A stretch of 64,000 nucleotides of DNA from Piscinibacter sp. (GTDB taxonomy: Bacteria > Pseudomonadota > Gammaproteobacteria > Burkholderiales > Burkholderiaceae_C). Positions 29,046 through 42,439 of the stretch are shown here, one piece after another; positions within the stretch are counted from its first letter, which is position 1; each line of letters opens with the position of its first letter. A program made the position numbers and the translations under genes. Under the pieces are notes generated by a model that saw nothing but the letters and a program-made list of their open reading frames with translations, was not told the origin of the DNA and did not search any database. Location of the stretch: positions 1 through 64,000 of the forward strand of contig JADJJI010000006.1 in the NCBI GenBank assembly GCA_016706565.1. Reading direction: 5' to 3'.

Positions 29046-29534
29046 TCAGCGCATTGCTGCCTGGGTCACCACGCCGCGGAACGAACGGGCGAGTTCGTCG
29101 GCCAGGGCAACGATCGTCGCCTGGGGGGTGGCGGCATCGTCGCCTTGCACCTTCATGTCGGCCGACCAGTACTTGCCGGTGACACGGTCCACTGCCGCGA
29201 GGCGGAAGGTGATCTCGCTGGGCCGGGCGCCACAGGCGAAGCTGCCGCTGACCGGGGTCATCGTGAGGCCGTTCGCGCCACCCAGCGAAATGCCGGCCAT
29301 GCGCGCAGCGCGCTCCACATCGCTCGACGCGCTGGAGCGCAGCGCCGCCAACGTGTCCTGGGCATCCTCGGCGCCCGGCGTGGCGCTCAGCGCGGCACAG
29401 GCCTCGAGGCCGAAACTCTGGTTCTCGATCCACAGCGGGCCGGTGTCGTTCGAGGTCTGCGCGCCGGCACCGGCGGCTGCCGCGGCCAGGGCGAACACGG
29501 AGACCCAGCGGCCGGCTTCTTTGATGGCATTCAT
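29046..29534 (-). CDS. Secreted protein of unknown function
   Basis: 162 residues from the ATG at 29532-29534. A signal peptide is clear (MNAIKEAGRWVSVFALAAAAAGAGA, cleavage near 26). Mature protein of about 136 residues with two Cys (LEACAAL and SFACGARP) that could form a disulfide. I do not recognise the family. A GTG three codons upstream is an alternative start. The 232 nt between it and the ABC exporter gene hold no gene I can support. Confidence 0.7.
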   Translation of the reverse strand: MNAIKEAGRWVSVFALAAAAAGAGAQTSNDTGPLWIENQSFGLEACAALSATPGAEDAQDTLAALRSSASSDVERAARMAGISLGGANGLTMTPVSGSFACGARPSEITFRLAAVDRVTGKYWSADMKVQGDDAATPQATIVALADELARSFRGVVTQAAMR

Positions 29535-29766
29535 GGCGTGCACCCGAAGTGATTGAAGGTGATGTCACTCTAGGGTCGGCATCCGGCCCGTGCGCACTCC
29601 CTGCCGCCGTGAACAATCACGCCGTTATCGAGTTCACGCTCCGATTTCACGCCCGACGGTCTTCGGCCGGCTCAGGCGAAGGCGAACGTCTTGCGAGGCT
29701 GGCCAGCGTCGGCCTGCGTCGAGCCGCCTGCGCTGCGCAGGTTCGGAGGCGCTTGGCTGAGGCCGC

Positions 29767-31605
29767 TCAATCCGGCGCGGTGATGACCTCGGCCTCGTCG
29801 GCACCGCTTTGCTGCAGCCGCCACATCTCGGCATAACGGCCTTCGCGCGCCAGCAGTTCGGCGTGCGTGCCGCGCTCGATGATGCGGCCCTGCTCCATCA
29901 CCAGGATCTGGTGCGCGTCGGCCACGGTGGACAGGCGGTGCGCGATGACCAGCGCCGTCTTGTTGCGCGCCGCGCTCTTCAGCTCTTCCTGGATGGCGCG
30001 CTCGTTGGCCGAGTCCAGCGCCGACGTGGCCTCGTCGAAGATCAGCACCGGCGGGTTCTTCAGCAGCGTGCGTGCGATCGCGACGCGCTGCTTCTCGCCG
30101 CCGCTGAGCTTGAGGCCGCGCTCGCCGACCAGGGTGTCGTAGCCCTTGGGCGTGGACGTGATGAAGGCGTGGATGTGCGCGGCGCGTGCCGCCTCCTCCA
30201 CCTCGGCGCGCGATGCGCCCGGGCGGCCGTAGGCGATGTTGTACTCGACCGTGTCGTTGAACAGCACCGTGTCCTGCGGCACGATGCCGATGGCCTGGCG
30301 CAGGCTCTTCTGCGTCACGGAGCGGATGTCCTGCCCGTCGATGACGATGCGGCCGGTACCCACGTCGTAGAAGCGGAACATCAAGCGCGCCAGCGTGCTC
30401 TTGCCCGAGCCCGAGGGGCCGACCACCGCCACCGTCTTGCCCGCCGGGATCTCGAAGCTCACGCCGTGCAGGATCTCGCGGTCGGGGTCGTAGCCGAAGT
30501 GCACATCGTCGAAACGCACGCTGCCACCGTGGGTGGCCAGCGGCAACGCGCCCGGTGCGTCGGCCACTTCGCGGTGCTGGCCGAGCAACGTGAACATCTT
30601 CTCCATGTCGATCATCGACTGCTTGATCTCGCGGTAGATCACGCCCAGGAAGTTCAGCGGGATGTAGAGCTGGATCATCAGCGCGTTGACGAGGACCAGG
30701 TCGCCCAGCGTCATGGTGCCCTCGACCACGCCCACCGTGGCGCGCCACACCAGCAGCAGTACGGTGGTCGAGATGATCAGGCTCTGGCCGACGTTGAGCA
30801 GCGAGAGCGAGGTCTGCGACTTGATCGAGGCCTTCTCGAGCTGGCGCAGGTTCTCGTCGTAGCGTGCCTGCTCGAAAGGCTCGTTGCTGAAGTACTTGAC
30901 GGTCTCGTAGTTGATCAGCGCGTCCACCGCCTTGGTGTTGGCCTTGCTGTCCTGCTCGTTCATGGCGCGGCGGAAGTGCGTGCGCCACTCGGTCACCGTC
31001 ACCGTGAAGCTCACGTAGAGCACCAGCGCGGTCAGCGTGATCACCGCGAACCAGCCGTCGAACTTGGCCGACAGCAGCGAGATCACCAGCGTCATCTCCA
31101 CCAGCGTGGGCAGGATGTTGTAGATCGTGTAGTTGAGCAGCGAGTGGATGGCGCGCGAGCCGCGCTCCATGTCGCGCGACACGCCACCGGTCTGGCGCTC
31201 GAGGTGGAAGCGCAGGCTCAGCGACAGCAGGTGGTCGAAGGTCTCCAGCGAGACACGCCGCGCAATGCGCGCCGCCACCGGGTAGAAGAGGAACTCGCGC
31301 AGTTCGGTGAACAGCGTCACCGACACGCGCAACGCCCCGTAGGCGAACAGCAGTGCCACCGGCACCACCAGCACGCTGCGCGCATCGCCAGGCTTCAGGT
31401 CGAGCGCGTCGACCAGGTTCTTCAGCACCAGCGGCACGCCGACGTTGGCCAGCTTGGCCGCCACCAGGAACGACAGCGCGATCAGCACCCGCCAGCGCCA
31501 TTGCCATACGTAGGGGGCGAGCTTGCGCAGCGTGCGCCAGTCCGATCGCGCGGCGCCGTTCGTGGGCGCCGGGGCGGGCGCGGCGGGCAGGCTGTGGCTT
31601 CTCAT
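29767..31605 (-). CDS. Atm1/HMT-type ABC exporter (fused permease-ATPase)
   Basis: 612 residues: an N-terminal six-helix ABC type I exporter domain (about 20-330) and a C-terminal ATPase (about 360-600). Walker [10 protein letters not shown], signature LSGGEKQRVAIARTL, Walker B VLIFDEATSALD and IAHRLSTV are intact. DALINYETVKYFSNEPFE is typical of the Atm1 branch, which exports glutathione-linked or metal-related compounds in mitochondria and bacteria. Substrate here is inferred only by family. Acts as a homodimer in the inner membrane. Confidence 0.9.
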   Translation of the reverse strand: MRSHSLPAAPAPAPTNGAARSDWRTLRKLAPYVWQWRWRVLIALSFLVAAKLANVGVPLVLKNLVDALDLKPGDARSVLVVPVALLFAYGALRVSVTLFTELREFLFYPVAARIARRVSLETFDHLLSLSLRFHLERQTGGVSRDMERGSRAIHSLLNYTIYNILPTLVEMTLVISLLSAKFDGWFAVITLTALVLYVSFTVTVTEWRTHFRRAMNEQDSKANTKAVDALINYETVKYFSNEPFEQARYDENLRQLEKASIKSQTSLSLLNVGQSLIISTTVLLLVWRATVGVVEGTMTLGDLVLVNALMIQLYIPLNFLGVIYREIKQSMIDMEKMFTLLGQHREVADAPGALPLATHGGSVRFDDVHFGYDPDREILHGVSFEIPAGKTVAVVGPSGSGKSTLARLMFRFYDVGTGRIVIDGQDIRSVTQKSLRQAIGIVPQDTVLFNDTVEYNIAYGRPGASRAEVEEAARAAHIHAFITSTPKGYDTLVGERGLKLSGGEKQRVAIARTLLKNPPVLIFDEATSALDSANERAIQEELKSAARNKTALVIAHRLSTVADAHQILVMEQGRIIERGTHAELLAREGRYAEMWRLQQSGADEAEVITAPD

Positions 31606-31665
31606 GAGGGAGCGGTCGGGGCGGCGTGAAAGAATGCGGGCGGCAACTACCGCAGGTGCAGCAAT

Positions 31666-32103
31666 ATGGCAGAGATTTCAAGCCCGACCCCGCACGCCGA
31701 CGCGCACCACCTGTCGCCGGTGCAACTGCCGGGCGATCGCCAGTTGGTATTGCGTGTCATGCCGATGCCGGCCGACGCCAACGGCAACGGCGACATCTTC
31801 GGCGGCTGGATCATGGCCCAGGTCGACCTCGCCGGCGCCGTGCTGCCGGCGCGCATCGCCAAGGGCCGCATCGCCACCGTGGCAGTGAACCAGTTCGTCT
31901 TCAAGCAGGCGGTGTCGGTGGGCGATCTGCTGAGCTTCTACGCGAAGGTCGAGCGCATCGGCACGACCTCGATCACAGTGCACGTGGAGGTCTACGCCGA
32001 GCGCAACCCGGCCAACCTGCAGGTGGTGAAGGTGACCGAGGCCAACCTCACCTACGTGGCCATCGACATGCAGGGCCAGCCGCGCAAGATCCCGAAGGAC
32101 TGA
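31666..32103 (+). CDS. YciA-like acyl-CoA thioesterase (hotdog fold)
   Basis: 145 residues, one hotdog domain. [19 protein letters not shown] (about 40-58) carries the catalytic Asp-type site of YciA/BACH thioesterases, and [24 protein letters not shown] follows. It hydrolyses acyl-CoAs in the cytoplasm. It is divergent from the ABC exporter and convergent with the YgiQ gene (3-nt gap). Confidence 0.88.
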   Translation: MAEISSPTPHADAHHLSPVQLPGDRQLVLRVMPMPADANGNGDIFGGWIMAQVDLAGAVLPARIAKGRIATVAVNQFVFKQAVSVGDLLSFYAKVERIGTTSITVHVEVYAERNPANLQVVKVTEANLTYVAIDMQGQPRKIPKD

Positions 32104-32106
32104 GCG

Positions 32107-34383
<2,277 letters not shown>

Positions 34384-34517
34384 AGGGCGCGATTGTCGTT
34401 GGTCGCGCCCGACCTACAGATTGGGGGGTGATGCGCCGGGGTGGTGAACTCCCGCAAGACAGTCGGTTGTCGGAGGGCCACACTGGCCATCGTGCCCACG
34501 AACGCCACTCGACCGCC

Positions 34518-35522
34518 ATGCCTACCCGTTCCACAAATTGTTTCGCTGCCCTGATGCTCGCTGCCTCGCTCGTGGCCTGCGGTGGCGGCGGCAGCAGCCA
34601 GCCCACCGTGAGCTTCCCGAGCCAGACGCGCGTCGGCACGGCCTCAGCCGGGGCCGACACGACAGTGGCCAACTTCCCGGTGCTGTCGGGAGATGCCGTC
34701 GAGGCGCTGCTCTCGACCATCGGCGGCGGCGAGGCCCTGTCACAGCCTCTGGGAGCCGGACGTGCGCGGGCGGCGGCGCTTGGCCGATGGGCCGCCACGC
34801 GGAGTGCTTCGCGCGTCGCGGCCGCATCACGCCCCAGGGCCATGGCCGCGCTGCCGCCCGAGACGCTCATGTGCAGCAACTACCCGAGCGGCTACATCAC
34901 CCTGACTGCCAACGACGCCGACAACAACGGGGTGCTCACGGCCGGCGATTCGGCCACCATCAGTTTCGTGAACTGCATCCAGCCGGCCGGTTCGCCGGCC
35001 ATCGACGGCAGCTTTTCCATGGTCTTCAATGTGCTGGTACTCGATGCTCAGCAGCAGCCGACAGCGTTCGACGCGACGGTGACGATGAGCGCCTTGACGG
35101 TCGAGGGCCTGGGCAGCCTGGACGGCACCGCGCGGCTGTGGGTGGCGCCCGTGCCCGGCGCCGAACGCAGCTTCGTGCGCTACAACGACATGGTCTCCCG
35201 GACGAACACCCTCGGCGGCGAAAAGGTCGCCGTGCTGAACTTCGATGTCGACGAGACCGTGACCACCATCACGCTCAGCCAGCTCAACGGCAGCGTGCAA
35301 CTCGGCAGCGACATCTACGTGGTCGCCCAGATCACCGCTTTCGACACAAGCGTCGGCGATCCGGCGAGCGGCCAGCTGCGAATCACCGATGTGCAGGGCG
35401 ACCGGTTGGTGATCACGGCTCGCGGTACGCTGGTCGACCGCGACTTCTTCCTCGTCACCAACAACTCGGCCACCTCGGACGCAAGCATCATCGGCACGCC
35501 CTGGGCGACATTCAAGCAGTAG
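34518..35522 (+). CDS. Predicted lipoprotein of unknown function
   Basis: 334 residues from the ATG at 34518. The signal peptide ends in the lipobox LVAC followed by GGGGSS, so the protein should be lipid-anchored; the Gly/Ser after Cys suggests outer-membrane sorting. The mature part has [22 protein letters not shown], reminiscent of Ca-binding or bacterial Ig-like repeats, and is otherwise beta-rich. A third Cys at MCSNYPSGY may pair with it. No family recognised. Convergent with the next lipoprotein gene. Confidence 0.75.
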   Translation: MPTRSTNCFAALMLAASLVACGGGGSSQPTVSFPSQTRVGTASAGADTTVANFPVLSGDAVEALLSTIGGGEALSQPLGAGRARAAALGRWAATRSASRVAAASRPRAMAALPPETLMCSNYPSGYITLTANDADNNGVLTAGDSATISFVNCIQPAGSPAIDGSFSMVFNVLVLDAQQQPTAFDATVTMSALTVEGLGSLDGTARLWVAPVPGAERSFVRYNDMVSRTNTLGGEKVAVLNFDVDETVTTITLSQLNGSVQLGSDIYVVAQITAFDTSVGDPASGQLRITDVQGDRLVITARGTLVDRDFFLVTNNSATSDASIIGTPWATFKQ

Positions 35523-35538
35523 AGCGGAGTAGAGCGGC

Positions 35539-36642
35539 TCAGGCAGCGACGAGGCCGTCCATGCGGACCACCTCGAAGTTGCTGCCGCGAACCTGGGCCA
35601 GTTCGGACACGAGCGCGTCGTTGTCCCAGCGGTCGTCGGGTGCTCCGCTGACGTACCAGTTGCTGCCGTTGTCCGCGACGATCATCCCGTAGGTCTTCAT
35701 GGCTGTGAGCAACGCGCGCGTTTCAGCGCTGAAGCCGGCCGGGATCGCATAAGTTGCCTTCAGGCGCACGCGCATGCCCATCGGCGGCAGGCTGGCGCTG
35801 GTGCTGTTCGACGCGGCATGGGTGGCCGGCGGCACGTAGGCATTGCGCGAGCGCGACACGGTGAAGCGCAGCGCGTGGCGGATGCCTCCGGGACCGAGCG
35901 CCGCCTCTTCGTAACGCGCCAGCCCGGGGAAGATCGGCAGGCCGGCTGCGTCGGCGCTCGTCCAGCCGGCCTGACCGCCTGGGCGCACGGTGTTGCTGTC
36001 GAGGTGGAAGAGCGCGCCGCAATCTGCGTTCCAGCTGCGGCCATCTCCCTGCAGGAAGGCGCGATACAACTCGTAGAGTCGGTTGTTGTCACGGTCGATC
36101 ACCAGCACGTGCCGGTCGCCATTCGAGCCGGAGCCCCCTTCGACGGGCGCCGTGGGCGGCACGGGGTAGGGCCCGGGGTCGCTCTCGTCGCCATAAGCCG
36201 TCCAGGTGATCGACACCGGCGCCTGGGTGCCCGCCACCACCACGTAGGGAATGCCCAGCGGCGCACCGTTGTACAGCCCGGCTCCGAAGTCCGGGTGCAG
36301 GCCAGTGGTGGCGCCGATGCTGGCGATGATGGCGTCCGAGTTCGGGTCGACGGGATCGGCCGAGATGTCTCGGTTCCAGGCATTGCTCGCTGGGAAGGCG
36401 ATCGCACCGTTCAGCGCGGCACCCGCGCCCAAAGCCGCAGCGCGGAAATCGCCGTAGGCCGTGGTCCCCGGCGACGGCGCCGGCCCAGGCGAGGGTGCCG
36501 GAGACGGCCCGGGCGATGGCGCCGGTGAAGGCGAAGGTCCCGGTGATGCAGTCACCGGCGCCGGTTCGGCACCGCCGCCGCACGCGGCCAGGAACAGCGA
36601 CGCCAGCACGGCGAGCGCTTCACGTCGATCGGTGGCAGCCAG
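35539..36642 (-). CDS. Predicted lipoprotein with Pro/Ser-rich linker, possible CTG start
   Basis: About 367 residues. The lipobox LAAC is followed by GGGAEPAPVT and a Pro-Ser-Gly-Ala repeat (roughly 20 residues of PSP/PGP units), then a globular domain of about 300 residues with CG.LFHLD and many aromatic turns; family not recognised. If translation starts at the first standard codon (GTG at 36607-36609) the signal peptide is only nine residues long and has no positive charge. A CTG at 36640-36642 has AGGAGA six nt upstream and adds DRREALAV, giving a proper n-region with twin Arg, so I favour it. Confidence 0.65.
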   Translation of the reverse strand: MAATDRREALAVLASLFLAACGGGAEPAPVTASPGPSPSPAPSPGPSPAPSPGPAPSPGTTAYGDFRAAALGAGAALNGAIAFPASNAWNRDISADPVDPNSDAIIASIGATTGLHPDFGAGLYNGAPLGIPYVVVAGTQAPVSITWTAYGDESDPGPYPVPPTAPVEGGSGSNGDRHVLVIDRDNNRLYELYRAFLQGDGRSWNADCGALFHLDSNTVRPGGQAGWTSADAAGLPIFPGLARYEEAALGPGGIRHALRFTVSRSRNAYVPPATHAASNSTSASLPPMGMRVRLKATYAIPAGFSAETRALLTAMKTYGMIVADNGSNWYVSGAPDDRWDNDALVSELAQVRGSNFEVVRMDGLVAA

Positions 36643-36694
36643 GGTTCTCTCCTGTCGAATCGCTACGAACCGGATTGTGGAGAGTCAGAAAGCA

Positions 36695-38600
<1,906 letters not shown>

Positions 38601-38653
38601 CGCGGTCTTTGCCGAAATCTGTCGGCCAGAAATCTGGAGTGTTTGGAGTCGAT

Positions 38654-38887
38654 ATGGCACGCGTCTGTCAAGTCACGGGTAAAGGCCCGATGGTCGGGAA
38701 CAATGTTTCCCATGCCAACAACAAAACGAAGCGTCGCTTCCTGCCCAACCTGCAGTACCGCCGCTTCTGGCTGGAAACCGAGAACCGCTGGGTGCGTCTG
38801 CGCATCACGAACGCTGCTCTGCGCCTGATCGACAAGGTCGGCATCGAGAAGGTCGTGGCCGATCTGCGCGCCAAGGGCGAGCTCTGA
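38654..38887 (+). CDS. rpmB: 50S ribosomal protein L28
   Basis: 77 residues starting [12 protein letters not shown], the universal L28 opening; [19 protein letters not shown] follows. Structural protein of the large ribosomal subunit. The ATG at 38654 is chosen over an upstream frame extension that lacks family similarity. Forms the usual L28-L33 pair with rpmG 14 nt downstream. Confidence 0.97.
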   Translation: MARVCQVTGKGPMVGNNVSHANNKTKRRFLPNLQYRRFWLETENRWVRLRITNAALRLIDKVGIEKVVADLRAKGEL

Positions 38888-38901
38888 ACTAGGAGACGAA
38901 C

Positions 38902-39069
38902 ATGGCCAAAGGTGGACGCGAGAAGATCAAGCTGGAGTCGTCGGCCGGTACCGGTCACTTCTACACGACCGACAAGAACAAGAAGACGACGCCCGAAAAG
39001 CTCGAGATCATGAAGTTCGATCCGAAGGCTCGCAAGCACGTGAAGTACAAGGAAACCAAGCTGAAGTGA
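38902..39069 (+). CDS. rpmG: 50S ribosomal protein L33
   Basis: 55 residues, translated by eye: [20 protein letters not shown] then [20 protein letters not shown] and a basic tail ending KETKLK. This matches the short, Cys-free L33 type of proteobacteria. AGGAG lies 7-11 nt upstream of the ATG at 38902, and the gene is followed by a strong terminator. Confidence 0.96.
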   Translation: MAKGGREKIKLESSAGTGHFYTTDKNKKTTPEKLEIMKFDPKARKHVKYKETKLK

Positions 39070-39091
39070 CCGCTTCGGCAAGGTGATCAGC

Positions 39092-39120
39092 AAGGGCCGC
39101 ATCTGCGGCCCTTTTGTTTT
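39092..39120 (+). terminator. Rho-independent terminator of rpmB-rpmG
   Basis: A 9-bp perfect stem AAGGGCCGC (39092-39100) / GCGGCCCTT (39105-39113) with a 4-nt loop, followed by TTGTTTT. Classic form. Confidence 0.9.
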
Positions 39121-39135
39121 GCCCCAAAGGTCTTG

Positions 39136-39170
39136 CCCAAAGAAAACGGGGTCGCATCGCGACCCCGTTT
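39136..39170 (-). terminator. Rho-independent terminator of the desaturase gene
   Basis: A 12-bp perfect stem AAACGGGGTCGC (39144-39155) / GCGACCCCGTTT (39159-39170) with a 3-nt loop. On the minus strand the T-rich run TTTTCTTT follows. It lies 21 nt past the desaturase stop. Confidence 0.85.
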
Positions 39171-39191
39171 GTCTCTGGTACGCAGGGAATG

Positions 39192-40415
39192 TCAGGCGTG
39201 TGCCGAGCGCAGCTTGAGCGAGAACTCCTGCAGCGCGGCAATGCCGCTGTCCTCGGCCTTGCGGCACCAGGCCTGCAGGTCGGCCACCAGTTGCTCGGCC
39301 GACACGTTGCTGCGCGTCCAGAGCTGGCGAAGTTCCTCGCGCATGGCGACCAGCTTGGCCAGTGCCGGCGAGCCGGCAGCGGCCTGGGCCACGCTGGCCT
39401 TGAGCTCCGAGGGGATCTTGTCTTCGTCGCGGTGCAGCCAGCGCTTGGCCAGCAGCATTTCCTTCCAGCGCGCGGTGTTCTCGCCGCCTTGTGCCTTCAA
39501 CCGGTCGAGCTCGACACCGCAGGCGGCGCGAAGCTCGTTGGCGTATTTCGCCATCACCTCGTAGCGGTTGGCGATGATCGCTTCGAGGGTCTTGTCGTCG
39601 GCCACGGGCTTGACGGTGCCCAGTGCCAGCTTGGGAGGCGTCTTGCGCACGGTGGCCCAGCCGATCGACTGCATGGCGCGGATGTACAGCCAGCCGATGT
39701 CGAATTCGTAGGGCTTGACCGAGAACTTCGCCGAAGTGGCGTAGGTGTGGTGGTTGTTGTGCAGTTCCTCGCCGCCGATCAGGATGCCCCAGGGCGACAC
39801 GTTGGTCGAGGCGTCGGGCGACTCGAAGTTGCGATAACCCCACCAGTGCCCGATGCCGTTGATGATGCCGGTGGCCATCACAGGGATCCACAGCATCTGC
39901 ACCGCCCACACCGTCGCACCGATGGCGCCGAAGAGCATCAGGTTGAGGATCAGCATCACGCCGACGCCCTGCCAGCTGTAGCGGGTGTACAGGTTGCGCT
40001 CGATCCAGTCGTCCGGCGTGTTGTGGCCGTACTTGGAGATCGTCTCGGGAATCTTGGCTTCGGCGCGGTAGAGCTCGACGCCCGTCAACAGCAACGCCTT
40101 GATGCCGCGCGTCTGCGGGCTGTGCGGGTCTTCTTCCGTCTCGCACTTGGCGTGGTGCTTGCGGTGCACGGCGACGAACTCCTTCGTCACCATGCCGGTG
40201 GTCAGCCACAGCCAGAAGCGAAAGAAGTGCGACGGAATCGGGCCGAGTTCCAGTGCACGGTGCGCCTGAGCGCGGTGCAGGAAGATCGTGACCGCTGAAA
40301 TAGTGATGTGCGTGACGACCAGTGTGAACAGGAGTACCTGCCACCACGTGGTCTCGACCAGCCCATGGGCCAACCAGTTGACCAGACCATCCCACACCGA
40401 CATCAGAATATTCAT
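39192..40415 (-). CDS. Membrane fatty-acid desaturase (delta-9 type)
   Basis: Di-iron integral membrane enzyme that introduces a double bond into acyl chains. 407 residues. Three histidine boxes bind the iron pair: HRAQAHR (47-53), HRKHH (84-88) and HNNHH near residue 222. Four hydrophobic helices. After about residue 280 comes an extra charged, helical C-terminal region of about 120 residues beyond the catalytic core. The start ATG is at 40413-40415. Confidence 0.92.
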   Translation of the reverse strand: MNILMSVWDGLVNWLAHGLVETTWWQVLLFTLVVTHITISAVTIFLHRAQAHRALELGPIPSHFFRFWLWLTTGMVTKEFVAVHRKHHAKCETEEDPHSPQTRGIKALLLTGVELYRAEAKIPETISKYGHNTPDDWIERNLYTRYSWQGVGVMLILNLMLFGAIGATVWAVQMLWIPVMATGIINGIGHWWGYRNFESPDASTNVSPWGILIGGEELHNNHHTYATSAKFSVKPYEFDIGWLYIRAMQSIGWATVRKTPPKLALGTVKPVADDKTLEAIIANRYEVMAKYANELRAACGVELDRLKAQGGENTARWKEMLLAKRWLHRDEDKIPSELKASVAQAAAGSPALAKLVAMREELRQLWTRSNVSAEQLVADLQAWCRKAEDSGIAALQEFSLKLRSAHA

Positions 40416-40543
40416 GAACCCGCCTTCACACCGTCATGAGCGACGGCGCTGGTATTGTAGGTGACGCACCCCGGGATCAGGCCGCGGAAACTACGCACCT
40501 CGGGTATGCCAGTTCGAGTGATTTGGCGTCTTTTTGCAGCCAA

Positions 40544-41803
40544 TCAAGACCGTTGCCACACTGCTGCGAAAAAGCCGTCGGTTCCGTGTCGATGCGGCCA
40601 CAGTCTCAGGAAGCCGTGGCGCACCAGAGCCTGTGCACCCTCGACGTGCGCTGCCGCCAGCACCTCGTCGGCCGCCAACGGCCGGAAGGTGGCCCGATTG
40701 GCTTCGGTGAAGGCGTCGGCAATCGCTTCATTCTCGACGCCGAGCAGGCTGCAGGTGGCGTAGACCAGCCGGCCGCCCGGCTTGAGCAGCCGCGCGGCGC
40801 TGGCCAGGATGGCGGCCTGCTTGACGCGCAGTTCCTCCACTGCGTCGGGCGTCTGGCGCCATTTCATGTCCGGATTGCGGCGCAGCGTGCCCAGCCCCGA
40901 GCAAGGTGCGTCGACCAGTACCCGGTCGATCTTGCCGGCCAGGCGCTTGATGCGGTCGTCGCGCTCGTGGGCGATCTGCACCGGATAGACATTCGACAGG
41001 CCGCTACGCGCCAGTCGCGGCTTGAGCGCGGCCAGCCGGTGGCCGGAGGTATCGAAGGCGTACAGCCTCCCGGTGTTGCGCATGGCCGCGCCCAGCGCGA
41101 GCGTCTTGCCGCCGGCGCCGGCACAGAAATCCACGACCATCTCGCCGCGCTTGGCATCGACCATCAGCGCGAGCAACTGGCTGCCCTCGTCCTGCACCTC
41201 GACGTCGCCGCGCGTGAAGACATCGAGCTTGTGCAGCGCCGGCTTGCCCTGGATGCGCAGGCCCATCGGCGAGAACGGCGTGGGCTCGGCCGCGACGCCC
41301 GCCGCGGCGAGCGCGGCCCTCACCTCGTCGCGCTTGGCCTTGAAGGTGTTGACGCGCAAATCCAGCGGCGCGGCGGCATTCATGCTCTCGACGAAGGGCC
41401 AGAAGTCCTCACCCAGCTCGGCATGCAGCCGCTCGGCCAGCCACTCGGGCAGGTTGTGGCGCAACTTCTCGGGCAGCGCAGAACGGTCGACCGCCTGCAC
41501 CTGGGCGATCCAGTGTTGTTCAGGTTCGCTGAGCGCGGCGCGCAGGAAGCCCTCGTTACCCTGCCACGCGAGGATCGCCAGCCGCCGCTCCATCTCGCCC
41601 TTGCCGGACTGGGCCAGATGCTGGAACAGCAGGCGCTGGCGAAGCACGGTGTAGGTGGTCTCGGCCAGCGTGTGGCGCTCGCGGCTGCCCAACGCGCGGT
41701 GCTCGCGGAAGAAGTCCGACACGATGTTGTCGGCCGGTTGCTTGAACTGCAGCACACGGTGCAGCAGTTCAGTGGCGAGTTCGAGCAGGGCGTTGGGGTG
41801 CAT
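40544..41803 (-). CDS. rsmB: 16S rRNA (cytosine(967)-C(5))-methyltransferase
   Basis: 419 residues. The N-terminal NusB-like helical domain (1-~140) is followed by a Rossmann methyltransferase. The SAM site is DFCAGAGGKTLALG, the catalytic Cys pair is in DAPCSGLG and YATCSLL. Assigned RsmB over RsmF because of its length and NusB-type N-terminus. The ATG at 41801-41803 overlaps the purN stop (TGATG). Confidence 0.92.
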   Translation of the reverse strand: MHPNALLELATELLHRVLQFKQPADNIVSDFFREHRALGSRERHTLAETTYTVLRQRLLFQHLAQSGKGEMERRLAILAWQGNEGFLRAALSEPEQHWIAQVQAVDRSALPEKLRHNLPEWLAERLHAELGEDFWPFVESMNAAAPLDLRVNTFKAKRDEVRAALAAAGVAAEPTPFSPMGLRIQGKPALHKLDVFTRGDVEVQDEGSQLLALMVDAKRGEMVVDFCAGAGGKTLALGAAMRNTGRLYAFDTSGHRLAALKPRLARSGLSNVYPVQIAHERDDRIKRLAGKIDRVLVDAPCSGLGTLRRNPDMKWRQTPDAVEELRVKQAAILASAARLLKPGGRLVYATCSLLGVENEAIADAFTEANRATFRPLAADEVLAAAHVEGAQALVRHGFLRLWPHRHGTDGFFAAVWQRS

Positions 41804-42429
41804 CAGTTCAGCAGTTGCGGTTCGCCACGCAGGTGGCGCACGCTGGCACCCTCCACGCGCAGCAGGTCGTCGACGATCCAGCGCACGGCACGCGGGTAGA
41901 TCAGGTGTTCGCGCGCCAGCACGCGCGCGGCGAGGGTCTGTTCGGTGTCGCCGGGCAGCACTGGCACCACCGCCTGGGCGATGATGGGGCCGTGGTCCAG
42001 TTCGGCGGACACGAAGTGCACGGTGGCGCCGGCCGCCTTGCACCCGGATTCGATGGCGCGGCGATGCGTGTGCAGGCCGGCGAAGGCGGGCAGCAGCGAG
42101 GGATGCACATTCACCATGCGCCCGGCGTAGTGCGACACGAAGCCCGGCGTGAGGATGCGCATGAAACCGCCCAGCACCAGCAGATCGGGTGAGAAGCCGT
42201 CGATGACACGCGCGAGCTCGGCATCGAAGGCGTCGCGTGACTCGAAACACTGGTGGTCGACCACGGCCGTGGCGATGCCGCGCGCACGCGCGAAGGCCAG
42301 CCCGCTGGCCTCGGGCCGGTTGCTGACCACGGCGGCGATGCGCGCGTTCCAGCCCTCGGTCGCACAGGCCTGCACGATGGCCTCCATGTTGGAGCCGCGT
42401 CCCGAGATCAGGACGACGATGTTCTTCAT
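41803..42429 (-). CDS. purN: Phosphoribosylglycinamide formyltransferase
   Basis: Transfers formyl from 10-formyl-THF to GAR in purine synthesis. 208 residues: phosphate loop SGRGSNMEA (9-17), folate region RILTPGFV, catalytic NVHPSLLPAFAGLHTHRRA, and the Asp in SAELDHGPIIAQ. I chose the ATG at 42427-42429 (MKNIVVLISG). Confidence 0.96.
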   Translation of the reverse strand: MKNIVVLISGRGSNMEAIVQACATEGWNARIAAVVSNRPEASGLAFARARGIATAVVDHQCFESRDAFDAELARVIDGFSPDLLVLGGFMRILTPGFVSHYAGRMVNVHPSLLPAFAGLHTHRRAIESGCKAAGATVHFVSAELDHGPIIAQAVVPVLPGDTEQTLAARVLAREHLIYPRAVRWIVDDLLRVEGASVRHLRGEPQLLN

Positions 42430-42439
42430 GCCGGGGCCG

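Noticed and set aside
28801..29182. Frames within the palindromic element (for example 28454-29182 plus and 28770-29003 minus)
   Set aside because: They are by-products of the symmetric GC-rich sequence, with no domain or ribosome site.
29544..29766. Possible small gene between the secreted protein and the ABC exporter
   Set aside because: Only short frames without start signals or conserved features; I see nothing supportable there.
36460..36590. Pro/Gly/Ser tandem repeat as a possible separate repeat or CRISPR-like array
   Set aside because: It is the coding sequence of a Pro-rich lipoprotein linker; units are short and there are no spacers.
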